Made by a program: the position numbers and the translations under genes
Assembly (NCBI GenBank): GCA_964425275.1
Contig: CAYRLZ010000068.1
Coordinates: 1-19,264 of the forward strand
Origin: CAYRLZ01 sp964425275
Lineage (GTDB): Bacteria > Hydrothermota > Tepidihabitantia > Tepidihabitantales > JBDRVQ01
Direction of reading: 5' to 3'
DNA: 19,264 nucleotides
Shown here: in pieces, positions 1 to 8,053 of the stretch
How the letters are laid out: every line of letters starts with the position of its first letter
Position numbering within the stretch: the stretch's first letter is position 1
Notes under the pieces: generated by a model
What the model saw: only the letters and a program-made list of their open reading frames with translations
The model's database searches: none
What the model was told of the DNA's origin: nothing

Positions 1-131
1 GTGCCGAGTTCTCTTGCGGTTTTTGAGATGTTAAATTTATTCTCTTGGAGTATGCCAATAACTCTCTTTCTTACCCGGACCGGGTCTTTTTCATAACGGA
101 TCTTCTCATAATAGATTTCGGCAATACCCAT
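1..131 (-). CDS. Partial helix-turn-helix integrase/transposase-like protein (N-terminus only)
   Basis: Reading the minus strand from an ATG at 131-129 gives 43 uninterrupted codons that run off the left edge. The peptide starts MGIAEIYYEKIRYEKDP and contains NKFNISKTARELGT, which looks like the start of a helix-turn-helix of the kind at the N-terminus of IS481-like or other DDE integrases (ISKTARELG followed by the recognition helix). The catalytic domain would lie outside the window. It diverges from glyA. A candidate promoter lies just upstream on the minus strand (TATAAT at 156-151), and the leader before the ATG holds only a weak AAAGAG. It could instead be an ordinary HTH regulator. The reading frame is clear; the family assignment is inferred from a short stretch. 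Confidence 0.55.
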   Translation of the reverse strand, partial: MGIAEIYYEKIRYEKDPVRVRKRVIGILQENKFNISKTARELG

Positions 132-150
132 AAATTACTCTTTTTGGAAG

Positions 151-177
151 ATTATAGGATTTTAAGAATTTTTTCAA
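151..177 (-). promoter_or_regulatory. Candidate promoter of the integrase-like gene
   Basis: On the minus strand a TTGAAA (177-172) is followed after 15 bases by a consensus TATAAT (156-151). The predicted start would give a leader of about 13 nt before the ATG at 131. The -10 box is perfect, but the spacer is short unless the -35 is read one base further out (CTTGAA, 16 bp). Confidence 0.45.
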
Positions 178-239
178 GTCAGGGACCCAAAAGATCTCTC
201 TAGGGTAGATACCATGTTTAGAAACAGTACGCAGGTCTG

Positions 240-268
240 TTGACAGAAAGGGAAATAGGGTATATAAT
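240..268 (+). promoter_or_regulatory. Consensus promoter of the glyA-eno operon, probably leaderless
   Basis: TTGACA at 240-245 and TATAAT at 263-268 are separated by exactly 17 bp, so both hexamers match the sigma70 consensus. Only five bases (269-273) lie between the -10 box and the ATG at 274, so the expected transcription start falls on or next to the A of the start codon. There is no Shine-Dalgarno site. Confidence 0.85.
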
Positions 269-273
269 TGGGT

Positions 274-1551
274 ATGTTTCCAGAAGAATTGAGAAGGTCC
301 GACCCAGAAATATTTGAGGCAATAAGGTTAGAGACGGAAAGGGAGCACTCAACCTTAGAACTTATCGCCTCGGAGAACTTCTGTTCCGAGGCGGTGCTTT
401 CGGCTCTTGGTTCGGTATTAACTAATAAGTATGCCGAAGGTCTGCCGAAGAAGCGATATTATGGAGGTTGTGAATTTGTGGATATGGCAGAACTCCTGGC
501 GATTGAGCGGTTGAAAAAACTCTTCGGCTGTGAACACGCCAATGTCCAGCCCCATTCCGGAACCCAGGCAAATATGTGCGCTTATTTTGCCCTGGCTAAT
601 CCTGGTGATACAATCTTTGGGTTAAATTTAACCCACGGCGGACATCTCTCTCATGGTCATCCGGTAAATTTCTCCGGGAAATATTTTAAAGTCATCCATT
701 ACGGCGTTGACCCAGATACCGAGGTCTTGAATTATGATGAAATCTGGAAGATGGCCAAGGAATATAAGCCGAAGATTATCGTCTCCGGAGCCAGTGCCTA
801 CCCCCGGACTTTATTCTTTGATAAATTCCAGGAGATTTGTGATGATGTTGGTGCTTATCAGGTTGCCGACATTGCCCATATCGCTGGTCTGGTTGCTGCT
901 GGTCTCCACCCAACACCAATTCCTTATTCGGATGTCGTAACGACGACAACCCATAAGACCCTAAGAGGTCCACGGGGTGCGGTGATAATGTGTAAGGCAA
1001 AATATGCGGAGATAATTGATAAGACGACATTCCCCGGGATGCAGGGCGGACCCTTAGAGCATGTGATTGCGGCAAAGGCCGTCTGCTTTAAGGAGGCACT
1101 AAGCGATGAGTTCAAAGACTATCAGAGAAGGATTGTGGAGAATGCATTGACCTTAGCCGAAGAATTAAAGATCCTCGGCTACCGTTTAGTTGCCGGTGGC
1201 ACCGATACCCATTTACTACTGGTTGACCTAAGGGGTAAGGGGATAACCGGGCGGGAGGCGGAGAATGCCTTGGGTAAGGCCAATATCACGGTTAACCGTA
1301 ATACAATCCCTTATGACCCACAGAAGCCATTTATCGCCTCCGGGATAAGATTAGGCACCCCCGCCTTAACTACCCGGGGTATGGGTAAGGAAGAGATGAG
1401 AAAGATTGCCCAGTTGATTGATAAGGTCCTTACTAATATCACGAAGGAGGAGGTGATAAAAAAGGTTAGGGAGGAGGTGAAGGAATTGACTGAGAATTTT
1501 CCTCTCTATCCGGCAAGGCGCGAGGTTTATGAAAGGCTTTTAAGGGGATAA
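274..1551 (+). CDS. glyA: Serine hydroxymethyltransferase
   Basis: This 425-residue cytosolic PLP enzyme interconverts serine plus tetrahydrofolate with glycine plus methylene-tetrahydrofolate, the main source of one-carbon units. The family signature is intact: ELIASENF near residue 30, YAEGLPKKRYYGG near 54-66, the PLP site TTTTHKTLRGPRG with the Schiff-base lysine at about K228, and FPGMQGGP further on. Length is typical of bacterial GlyA (about 415-430). An in-frame TTG six bases upstream (268) overlaps the -10 box, so I choose ATG 274, which the promoter geometry supports as a leaderless start. eno begins one base after the glyA stop, so the two genes are almost certainly co-transcribed. 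No unusual residues were noticed. Confidence 0.97.
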   Translation: MFPEELRRSDPEIFEAIRLETEREHSTLELIASENFCSEAVLSALGSVLTNKYAEGLPKKRYYGGCEFVDMAELLAIERLKKLFGCEHANVQPHSGTQANMCAYFALANPGDTIFGLNLTHGGHLSHGHPVNFSGKYFKVIHYGVDPDTEVLNYDEIWKMAKEYKPKIIVSGASAYPRTLFFDKFQEICDDVGAYQVADIAHIAGLVAAGLHPTPIPYSDVVTTTTHKTLRGPRGAVIMCKAKYAEIIDKTTFPGMQGGPLEHVIAAKAVCFKEALSDEFKDYQRRIVENALTLAEELKILGYRLVAGGTDTHLLLVDLRGKGITGREAENALGKANITVNRNTIPYDPQKPFIASGIRLGTPALTTRGMGKEEMRKIAQLIDKVLTNITKEEVIKKVREEVKELTENFPLYPARREVYERLLRG

Positions 1552-1552
1552 A

Positions 1553-2836
1553 ATGAAAGGGGAGATTATTAGAGATATAAAGGCCAGGGAGATTTTAGAC
1601 TCCCGGGGTTTTCCAACCATTGAGGTAGAGGTAGTCTTAGAGAGTGGCGACCGGGGGATTGCTCAAATCCCGGCCGGAGCATCAAAGGGTAAATATGAGG
1701 CAATGGAATTAAGGGACGGCGAGGAGCGATTTTTAGGTAAGGGTGTCAAAAGGGCGGTGAATAATGTCAAGGAAGTGATAAAAAGGGAGATTGTTGGCTT
1801 ACCGGCTTCGGACCAGGCACTTATTGACTCAATTTTAAAAAACCTTGATGGCACAGAAAGAAAGGAGCGGTTAGGGGCTAACGCGATCTTAGGGGTCTCA
1901 ATCGCTGTCTGTAAGGCCGCAGCAAACTTCTATCACCTGCCGGTTTATCGCTATTTAGGCGGGATAAGAGAAGAGATGATGCCGGTGCCGCTCTTAAATA
2001 TAATAAATGGCGGTGTCCATGCCCCCAATAACTTAACGATTCAGGAATTTATGATTGTGCCGCTTGGGGCGCAGACCTTTACCGATGCCCTCCGATATTC
2101 GGTTGAGGTCTATCATACATTAAAGAAATTATTGGAAAAGAAGAAACTCCTCACCGGTGTCGGTGATGAGGGAGGGTTTTGTCCTAATCTTTCGGATAAT
2201 GAAGAGGCCTTAAAGTTGACTATTGAGGCAATTGAGACGGCAAACTATGAGCCAGGGATTGATATATTTTTAGCCCTCGATTCAGCGGCCAGTGAATTTT
2301 ATCAAGGTGGCAGATATCACCTCTTGCCTGAGGATAAGAAACTTAATGCCGAGGAGATGATTAAGCTCTATGAAGATTGGGTTGCTAAATATCCAATCGT
2401 ATCCATTGAAGACGGGCTGGCCCAAGAAGACTGGAGCGGCTGGGAACAAATGACTTCCGCATTGGGTAAAAAGGTGCAATTGGTGGGTGATGACCTATTT
2501 GTCACTAATATCACGCTTTTGAAAAAGGGTGTCAATAAGGGAATCGCCAATGCGATTTTAATCAAACCAAATCAGGTCGGCACAATAAGTGAGACACTGG
2601 AATGTATTGCCTATGCCCAGAGGGAGGGATATAAGACAATTGCCTCCCATCGCTCCGGCGAGACCGAGGATACCTTTATTGCCCATTTAGCCTTTGCCAC
2701 TAATACCTATCAGATAAAGACCGGTGCCCCAAGCCGCGGGGAAAGGGTTGCTAAATATAACGAACTCTTACGAATTGAAGAGGCGACCAGGGCAAAATAC
2801 GCGGGGAATCACCTTTTAAGAAAAGAAGGACAATGA
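1553..2836 (+). CDS. eno: Enolase (phosphopyruvate hydratase)
   Basis: Enolase (427 residues, normal length) converts 2-phosphoglycerate to phosphoenolpyruvate in glycolysis. Catalytic elements are present: GDEGGF with E206, the metal-binding acids D243 (ALDSAASEFY), E286 (SIEDGLAQEDW) and D313 (GDDLFVTN), the catalytic lysine K338 in LIKPNQVGT, and H366 in ASHRSGETED. Two loops differ from the common form. The mobile loop reads PAGASKGKYEA instead of PSGASTGxHEA, and the HAxN segment reads HAPNNLTIQEF. The metal-binding serine (S44) is kept, so the enzyme should work. AAGGGG in the end of glyA serves as the ribosome site. eno followed by an ftsB-like gene is a widely conserved order. Confidence 0.97.
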   Translation: MKGEIIRDIKAREILDSRGFPTIEVEVVLESGDRGIAQIPAGASKGKYEAMELRDGEERFLGKGVKRAVNNVKEVIKREIVGLPASDQALIDSILKNLDGTERKERLGANAILGVSIAVCKAAANFYHLPVYRYLGGIREEMMPVPLLNIINGGVHAPNNLTIQEFMIVPLGAQTFTDALRYSVEVYHTLKKLLEKKKLLTGVGDEGGFCPNLSDNEEALKLTIEAIETANYEPGIDIFLALDSAASEFYQGGRYHLLPEDKKLNAEEMIKLYEDWVAKYPIVSIEDGLAQEDWSGWEQMTSALGKKVQLVGDDLFVTNITLLKKGVNKGIANAILIKPNQVGTISETLECIAYAQREGYKTIASHRSGETEDTFIAHLAFATNTYQIKTGAPSRGERVAKYNELLRIEEATRAKYAGNHLLRKEGQ

Positions 2837-2846
2837 CGAATATAGG

Positions 2847-3083
2847 ATGATTAGAAAAATCCTTTATCTCTTAATTATCGTTGCTATTTTTTTAATCTAT
2901 CTGCCGGGTCCGAATGGTCTGGTCAGGTTGATCAAAAGGGAGATGGCGAGGAGGAAACTGGTTAGTGAGATTCAGGATTTGCGGATTAAAAATATCTTAT
3001 TGCGGGCAAAACTGCGAAGGCTTTCTTCTCCTGAATATCGGACCGAGTTGATAAAGAAGACCCTATCCCCAAAAGACCGTTAA
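2847..3083 (+). CDS. ftsB: FtsB/DivIC-like septum formation initiator
   Basis: This 78-residue bitopic membrane protein has an N-terminal hydrophobic helix (about residues 5-20, ending LPGPNGL) followed by a charged heptad-rich stretch (about 28-60), the layout of FtsB/DivIC. Those proteins join FtsL and FtsQ to regulate septal peptidoglycan synthesis. The stretch EIQDLRIKNILLRAKLRRL fits the coiled coil, and the gene lies directly after eno, as ftsB does in many bacteria. The C-terminus is shorter than in E. coli FtsB and lacks a clear ExxAR segment. Ten bases separate it from eno. No proper Shine-Dalgarno site precedes the ATG. The symbol rests on architecture and synteny rather than strong sequence identity. 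Confidence 0.7.
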   Translation: MIRKILYLLIIVAIFLIYLPGPNGLVRLIKREMARRKLVSEIQDLRIKNILLRAKLRRLSSPEYRTELIKKTLSPKDR

Positions 3084-3089
3084 TCGGAT

Positions 3090-3467
3090 ATGCGGAAGGT
3101 AGTTGCCTTCCTTCTCTTTCTCTCTTTTTTAGCAAACTGCACTCAATATATCCCGCCGGTAGTGACGAAAAAGTTAGAAGAAAAAGAGACGAGCGACGAG
3201 ACCGATATTTTCCAGCAGGCGTCAAGGTATTGTAAAAAGAAGCGGATAAGTGAAGAGCACTTTATTTCCTTGGTCCATTCTTTTATTCCCGCGGTCAATA
3301 GTTGGGAGGATTTGAGGAAGATAAATCCTCACAGTTGGGGGGAAGTGACGGCAAAGGTTGACCAATTATTAGCCAAGGAAGAGATGAGGCTTTTTGTTGT
3401 CTTTGGCCTCTGGTTTGTTGGTTGGAATATCGCCTATTTACTCTGGCGTTTTGGTGTGCCCGATTAG
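3090..3467 (+). CDS. Unknown small membrane protein, possible lipoprotein
   Basis: I do not recognise this 125-residue protein. It starts with a basic-hydrophobic signal-like segment ending FLANC, so C17 could be lipidated, although Asn before the cysteine is unusual for a lipobox. A second strongly hydrophobic, Trp-rich helix lies near the C-terminus (about 101-119, LFVVFGLWFVGWNIAYLLW). Between them is a polar, Lys/Glu-rich region with a short SWEDLRKINPHSWGE stretch. If the N-terminus is processed, the body would sit outside the inner membrane and be anchored at both ends. It lies 6 bases after the ftsB-like gene and closes the glyA operon, which hints at an envelope role, but function cannot be inferred. 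It has no Shine-Dalgarno site and probably relies on coupling. Confidence 0.7.
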   Translation: MRKVVAFLLFLSFLANCTQYIPPVVTKKLEEKETSDETDIFQQASRYCKKKRISEEHFISLVHSFIPAVNSWEDLRKINPHSWGEVTAKVDQLLAKEEMRLFVVFGLWFVGWNIAYLLWRFGVPD

Positions 3468-3486
3468 AAATCCCCTTTGGGTTTAG

Positions 3487-3514
3487 TTGACTAACCGCTT
3501 TTAATTGCTATAAT
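3487..3514 (+). promoter_or_regulatory. Promoter of the liv operon
   Basis: TTGACT (3487-3492), a 16-bp spacer and TATAAT (3509-3514) preceded by TGC form a good sigma70-like promoter with an extended -10. The predicted start near 3521 gives a leader of about 36 nt before livK. That leader carries AAGGAGG at 3546-3552, four bases before the ATG, in contrast to the leaderless genes in this window. Confidence 0.75.
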
Positions 3515-3556
3515 GATGATGAGCGAAATCGGTGGTTAAAATAAAAAGGAGGAAAA

Positions 3557-4684
3557 ATGAAGAGATTTTTAGCCCTCTTATTTTTATTTACCCTCTTCTG
3601 CCAAAAATCAACAACGATAAAAATTGGCTTGGTCGCCCCAATAACCGGTGATGTGAAGACCTTCGGCGAATCGGTAAAGAATGCCTTCCTCTTAGCGATT
3701 GAAGAGGCGAATAATCAAGGCGGTATTTTGGGAAAGAAAATCACCCCGGTAATCGCCGATGATAAAAACGACCCGACCGAGGCCGCCAATGCCGGTTCAA
3801 AATTGATCAATCAAGACCGGGTGAAGTATATCATCGGCTCGGTCTCTTCCAAATCCAGTATCCCGCTTTCCGAAATCTGCCAATCGGCAAATGTCTTGAT
3901 GATTACCCCAACCTCCACCAATCCCAAGGTTACGGTCGGTGAGGACGGCGCAAGAAAGTCTTTTATCTTCCGTGCCTGTTTTATTGACCCGTTTCAAGGT
4001 AAGGTAGCGGCAAAGTTTGCCTTGGAAAATCTTTTGGCGAAAAAGGCGGCTATCCTTTATGATGTGGGAAATGACTATGTTAAGGGATTGGCGGAATTCT
4101 TCCGTGATGCCTTCTTAAAGGGCGGCGGTGTCATCCAGGTCTATGAATCCTATTCTAAGGATGATGTTGACTTCTCCGCCCTACTGACCAAGGTGAAGGG
4201 AGATAATCCGGATATCCTCTACTTACCGGATTATTATAATAAGGTCGGTCTCATCGCCAAGCAGGCCCGGGCGATGGGGATAAGGTCAATCTTTCTTGGG
4301 GGCGATGGTTGGGATTCGCCGGATATGGTGAAGATTGCCGGTGAGGCAATTGACGGCGGATATTTTACCAATCACTACTCACCCGATGACCCAAGGATCG
4401 AGGTCCAGGAGTGGGTGAGTAAATACGAGAAACGCTACGGCGTTAAACCGGATGCCCTCGGAACTTTGGCTTACGATGCAACCAATCTCCTCATTTATGC
4501 ACTGCGCCGGGCAAATCCCGAAGATGTCATTTCGGTCCGGGATACCTTACAGAATATTAAGGGATACAAGTCGGTCTCCGGAGAGATTACCCTTGATGAA
4601 TGGGGAAACCCGATAAAGAATGCGGTCATCCTCCAATATCAAGGTGGCAGGCAGGTCTTTATCACAAGTGTGACGCCCGAGTAA
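3557..4684 (+). CDS. livK: Branched-chain amino-acid ABC transporter substrate-binding protein
   Basis: This 375-residue extracytoplasmic binding protein belongs to the LivJ/LivK family (type I periplasmic fold). It begins with a signal segment ending TLFC, so C15 is a likely lipid anchor, although Phe before the cysteine is atypical. The mature part opens with IKIGLVAPITGDVKTFGES, then GGILGKKITPVIADDKNDP, the usual start of the family, and later GTLAYDATNLL. It delivers ligand to the LivHM channel. Genes for two permeases and two ATPases follow in the standard order. Family members bind Leu/Ile/Val but also other amino acids, amides or urea, so the ligand is not certain. A strong AAGGAGG supports this start. 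Confidence 0.93.
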   Translation: MKRFLALLFLFTLFCQKSTTIKIGLVAPITGDVKTFGESVKNAFLLAIEEANNQGGILGKKITPVIADDKNDPTEAANAGSKLINQDRVKYIIGSVSSKSSIPLSEICQSANVLMITPTSTNPKVTVGEDGARKSFIFRACFIDPFQGKVAAKFALENLLAKKAAILYDVGNDYVKGLAEFFRDAFLKGGGVIQVYESYSKDDVDFSALLTKVKGDNPDILYLPDYYNKVGLIAKQARAMGIRSIFLGGDGWDSPDMVKIAGEAIDGGYFTNHYSPDDPRIEVQEWVSKYEKRYGVKPDALGTLAYDATNLLIYALRRANPEDVISVRDTLQNIKGYKSVSGEITLDEWGNPIKNAVILQYQGGRQVFITSVTPE

Positions 4685-4721
4685 TTTATTGATAAAGCCA
4701 AAATCCAAATAAATCTTCTTG

Positions 4722-5606
4722 ATGTCCTATCTCTTCCAGCAACTGCTCAATGGTTTACAGTTAGGTAGTGTCTATGCCTTGATTGCCTTGGGCTATACGA
4801 TGGTTTATGGGATTGTCCGACTGATTAATTTTGCCCACGGCGATATATTTATGGTTGGTGCCTATGTCGGATACTTTGCTCTTTCGGTCTATCGGATTCC
4901 TTTTCCCCTGGTCTTTCCTTTGGCGATGGTTGTCTGTGCGGTCTTAGGGATGACGATTGAGAAGTTAGTATATAAGCCTTTAAGATTTGCCCCCCGGATA
5001 AATCTCTTGATAACGGCAATTGGTGTCTCCCTCTTTCTTGAATATTTTACCAGTCTTCGGTTTGTCTTCGGGCCAAATTTTTTAGCCTATCCCCAACCCT
5101 TTAAGATTGAGAGGCTAAATATCGGTGGGGTGACAATCAATTCAATCACGATAATGATATTTGCCATCGTCTTCCTCTTACTTTTAATCTTAGAGGTTAT
5201 CGTTTACCGGACGCGGATTGGGATGGCGATGCGGGCCGTCTCTTATGACAAAGAGACCGCTTCCCTTATGGGGATAAATGTTGATAATATTATTTCCTTT
5301 ACCTTTGGTATTGGTTCAGCCTTAGCCGCGGTTGGTGGCATCTTATACGGTATTGCCTATCCCCAAATCCATCCCTTTATGGGGATTATGCCGGGGTTAA
5401 AGGCATTTGTCGCCGCGGTCCTGGGGGGCATTGGCATAATCAAGGGTGCGGTCTGTGGCGCGCTGATTATGGGGATTGTTGAGGTATTGGCTTCCGCTTA
5501 TATCTCATCTACCTTGCGGGATGCGATTGCCTTCTCCCTTTTGATTCTCTTCCTTCTGTTTAAGCCAACCGGTATTTTTGGTCGGGAAGAGAGCGAAAAG
5601 GTATGA
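4722..5606 (+). CDS. livH: Branched-chain amino-acid ABC transporter permease
   Basis: LivH-type inner-membrane permease of 294 residues. It carries the hallmark N-terminal segment LLNGLQLGSVYALIALGYTM followed by INFAHGDIFMVGAYVGY, several hydrophobic helices, and near the C-terminus LKAFVAAVLGGIGIIKGAV, the part that docks onto the ATPase. It pairs with LivM to form the channel. I place the start at ATG 4722; a TTG immediately before it (4719) is in frame but less likely. There is no Shine-Dalgarno site in the 37-base gap after livK. The stop overlaps the livM start (ATGA), so translation of the two permeases should be coupled. Confidence 0.93.
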   Translation: MSYLFQQLLNGLQLGSVYALIALGYTMVYGIVRLINFAHGDIFMVGAYVGYFALSVYRIPFPLVFPLAMVVCAVLGMTIEKLVYKPLRFAPRINLLITAIGVSLFLEYFTSLRFVFGPNFLAYPQPFKIERLNIGGVTINSITIMIFAIVFLLLLILEVIVYRTRIGMAMRAVSYDKETASLMGINVDNIISFTFGIGSALAAVGGILYGIAYPQIHPFMGIMPGLKAFVAAVLGGIGIIKGAVCGALIMGIVEVLASAYISSTLRDAIAFSLLILFLLFKPTGIFGREESEKV

Positions 5607-6562
5607 AGCAACTCTTTGGCCTTTTGGTAATTATCTATCTCGTGTTGCGGTCTCTTTTCACTTTTGGCTTAATAAATCCCTACGGGCAACAGATAGTCCT
5701 TTACACCGGGATTATAATGATTTGGGCGCTGGGCTTAAATCTCATCTATGGCTTCTCTGGGCAATTCTCTTTGGGGCATGCCGCCTTTTATGGTCTCGGT
5801 GCTTATGCCGGCGCCCTCCTGACAAAACTCTTCCCTTCTTTTTTTGCGATAGTCCCGCTTTCGCTCTTAGTTTCTCTTCTTATCCCTTCATTGGTCGCCT
5901 TTTTAATTGGCATCCCGGTTTTACGTTTAAGGTCGGATTATTTAGCGATTGCCACTCTGGGGTTTGGGATAGTGGTTAAAATCCTCTTTGATAATGCGGA
6001 TGCCCTCACGCCCAAACTGGGTGGGTCAAGGGGGATGTTAGGCATCCCGAAGTATACCAACTTAGAGATTGTCTTCGTCTTTGTTGGCATAACCCTAATC
6101 TTTATCCGAAACCTTATCTATTCTAAATACGGAAGGGCGCTTTTGGCCTTAAAAGATGATGAGATTACCGCTGATGTGATGGGTGTCTCTACCATGCGTT
6201 ATAAAGTGATGGCCTTTACCTTCGGGAGTGGTCTGGCTGGTCTGGCCGGCTGGCTTTATGCCCATCTCTATACATTTCTCCATCCGACGAACTTTGAGTT
6301 CTTGAAGTCAATTGACTGTTTATTGATTGTCGTGCTTGGTGGGATGGGGAGTATTACGGGCACGGTCATCGCTTCAATTGTCTGGGTCTTTTTAATTGAA
6401 GGGTTAAGGAGCTTCCTCCCTTCTTATTTAATTGAGTGGCGGTTTATTATCTATCCCTTACTTCTAATTATGATGATGCTCAGAAGACCGCAAGGGATTT
6501 TCGGCAAAAAAGAGGCAAGACTTTTTCGAGAAAGTTCCTGGTATGAGTCTTTTAAGAGTTAG
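5603..6562 (+). CDS. livM: Branched-chain amino-acid ABC transporter permease
   Basis: LivM-type permease, 319 residues with multiple transmembrane helices. Family marks are GLNLIYGFSGQFSLGHAAFY (around residues 46-65) and, near the end, LLIVVLGGMGSITGTVIASI, the cytoplasmic coupling region. It partners LivH to form the pore. The start overlaps the livH stop by 4 bases, and its 3' end overlaps livG by 20 bases. The N-terminal cytoplasmic extension found in some LivM proteins is absent. Confidence 0.93.
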   Translation: MKQLFGLLVIIYLVLRSLFTFGLINPYGQQIVLYTGIIMIWALGLNLIYGFSGQFSLGHAAFYGLGAYAGALLTKLFPSFFAIVPLSLLVSLLIPSLVAFLIGIPVLRLRSDYLAIATLGFGIVVKILFDNADALTPKLGGSRGMLGIPKYTNLEIVFVFVGITLIFIRNLIYSKYGRALLALKDDEITADVMGVSTMRYKVMAFTFGSGLAGLAGWLYAHLYTFLHPTNFEFLKSIDCLLIVVLGGMGSITGTVIASIVWVFLIEGLRSFLPSYLIEWRFIIYPLLLIMMMLRRPQGIFGKKEARLFRESSWYESFKS

Positions 6563-7316
6563 GGATTTGCATAAGAACTTTGGTGGGTTGAAGGCGGTTA
6601 ACTCTTTTTTCTTAAATATTTCACCGGGGGAATTTGTTGGTCTGATTGGTCCAAACGGTGCGGGGAAGACCACGGTCTTCAATCTCTTAACCGGTATCTA
6701 TAAGCCGGACCGGGGGGAGATTATCTTTGAGGGCGAGGAGATAACTGGGTTAAGCCCGCATCGCATTACCCAAAAGGGTATGAGCCGAACCTTTCAAGGG
6801 ATAAGATTATTTAAGGAGATGACCGTCTTAGATAACATCCGAACCGCCTATCACCCCCATATCCAGTACTCCCTTCCCGACGCCCTGTTTCGAACCAAAG
6901 CCTTCCGAAGGAAAGAAGAGGAGGCTATGGAATATCTCATCTCACTGGCAAAAATCTTTAAGTTAGAGAAGTGGCTCAAGGCCGAGGCGAGGAGTCTCCC
7001 TTATGGTGAGCAGCGGAAGGTTGAGATAGTTCGGGCATTGGTTGCCCGGCCGAAACTTTTGCTCTTAGATGAGCCGAGTTGTGGGATGAACCCCAGAGAG
7101 GTCTCGGAACTGATGGAACTTCTCACCTATGTGAAAGAGAGATATTCCTTGACCGTCTTTTTAATTGAGCATCGGATGCCGGTGGTGATGGGGATTAGCG
7201 AGCGGATTGTGGTGATGGACTTTGGCGAGATAATTGCCGAAGGGAGACCAGAAGAGGTGAGGGAAAACCCAAGGGTAATTGAGGCCTATTTAGGAAAGTC
7301 GGAATGGCAATCTTAG
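6543..7316 (+). CDS. livG: Branched-chain amino-acid ABC transporter ATP-binding protein LivG
   Basis: This 257-residue cytoplasmic ATPase powers the LivHM permease. Visible motifs are Walker A GPNGAGKT (36-43), Q-loop region RTFQGIRLF (82-90), ABC signature LPYGEQRKVE (152-161), Walker B LLLLDEP (172-178) and H-loop H210. The signature has PYGEQ where LSGGQ is usual, which is normal for LivG (typically SYGQQ). The C-terminal extension with GRPEEVRENPRVIEAYLG is the LivG-type tail. The gene overlaps livM by 20 bases and livF by 13, so the operon is very compact. Confidence 0.95.
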   Translation: MSLLRVRDLHKNFGGLKAVNSFFLNISPGEFVGLIGPNGAGKTTVFNLLTGIYKPDRGEIIFEGEEITGLSPHRITQKGMSRTFQGIRLFKEMTVLDNIRTAYHPHIQYSLPDALFRTKAFRRKEEEAMEYLISLAKIFKLEKWLKAEARSLPYGEQRKVEIVRALVARPKLLLLDEPSCGMNPREVSELMELLTYVKERYSLTVFLIEHRMPVVMGISERIVVMDFGEIIAEGRPEEVRENPRVIEAYLGKSEWQS

Positions 7317-8005
7317 AGGTTAAGGACTTGCAGGTCGATTATGATGGTATCCAGGCCTTACAGGGTATCTCTTTTTCGGTCTCGGAGGGTGAGGTTGTCT
7401 GTTTAATTGGGGCGAATGGCGCCGGAAAGACAACGACCCTGAAGGCAATTTCTGGGATAAAGAGGGCAAGGGGTGGTAAGGTCTTTTTTGCCACAAGAGA
7501 GATAACTAATCTCCCCGCCCACAAGATAGTGAGTTTAGGGATTTCTCATGTCCCGGAAGGGAGAAGACCGTTTGCCAATCTGACGGTCTACGAAAACCTC
7601 CGCTTAGGGGCCTATAAGGTAGAAGCAAAGGAGTTTAAAGAAAGGCTAAAAAGGGTCTTTAAGTCATTTCCCCGGCTCAAAGAGCGCTTAGGTCAATTAG
7701 CCGGAACCCTTTCCGGTGGCGAACTGCAGATGCTTGCCCTTGCTCGGGGGATAATCTCTCAGCCAAAACTTTTGCTCTTAGATGAGCCTTCAATGGGCCT
7801 GGCCCCGATTTTAGTGGAGGAGATATTTTCCATAATAAAGGAGATACAAAAGCAGGGCGTCTCAATCCTCTTAGTTGAACAGAATGCTCGTATGGCGTTA
7901 TCAATCGCCAACCGAGGATATGTCTTAGAGACCGGGCGGATTGTTCTCTTTGGGGAGGCAAATTTATTATTGAATGACCCTCATCTTAAAGAGGCCTATT
8001 TATAA
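7304..8005 (+). CDS. livF: Branched-chain amino-acid ABC transporter ATP-binding protein LivF
   Basis: This second ATPase of the transporter has 233 residues and lacks the longer insert of LivG. It carries Walker A GANGAGKT (36-43), HVPEGRRPFANLTVYENL (82-99, the LivF hallmark), ABC signature LSGGELQML (136-144) and Walker B LLLLDEP (156-162), followed by SMGLAPILVEEIF. The usual signature is LSGGEQQML; the Q-to-L change is minor. It probably forms a heterodimer with LivG. The gene ends the operon and converges on the radical SAM gene, with only 33 bases between the two stop codons. Confidence 0.95.
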   Translation: MAILEVKDLQVDYDGIQALQGISFSVSEGEVVCLIGANGAGKTTTLKAISGIKRARGGKVFFATREITNLPAHKIVSLGISHVPEGRRPFANLTVYENLRLGAYKVEAKEFKERLKRVFKSFPRLKERLGQLAGTLSGGELQMLALARGIISQPKLLLLDEPSMGLAPILVEEIFSIIKEIQKQGVSILLVEQNARMALSIANRGYVLETGRIVLFGEANLLLNDPHLKEAYL

Positions 8006-8011
8006 CGTAAA

Positions 8012-8053
8012 TACGCTCTACGCTTTACGGCTCACGGTCTACGGCCTACGGAT
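8012..8053. repeat. Degenerate 7-bp tandem repeat between convergent genes
   Basis: Six consecutive 7-base units begin at 8012: TACGCTC, TACGCTT, TACGGCT, CACGGTC, TACGGCC, TACGGAT. The core yACGsyy is kept in the first five and partly in the last. The array fills most of the gap after livF and runs into the 3' end of the convergent radical SAM gene, where it encodes the last codons (Ile-Arg-Arg-Pro) and the stop. No hairpin with a U-tract is visible here, so it is not an evident terminator. Confidence 0.7.

Noticed and set aside
776..1115. Two antisense ORFs within glyA
   Set aside because: They are typical shadow frames opposite a conserved gene, with no promoter or recognisable protein.
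3468..3486. Terminator hairpin between the small membrane protein gene and the liv promoter
   Set aside because: AAATCCC and GGGTTT can pair only with a bulge and no U-tract follows; too weak to call.
5578..5979. A 133-codon ORF overlapping livH and livM
   Set aside because: It lies out of frame inside livM, whose membrane-protein motifs are intact; no start signal or family match supports it.
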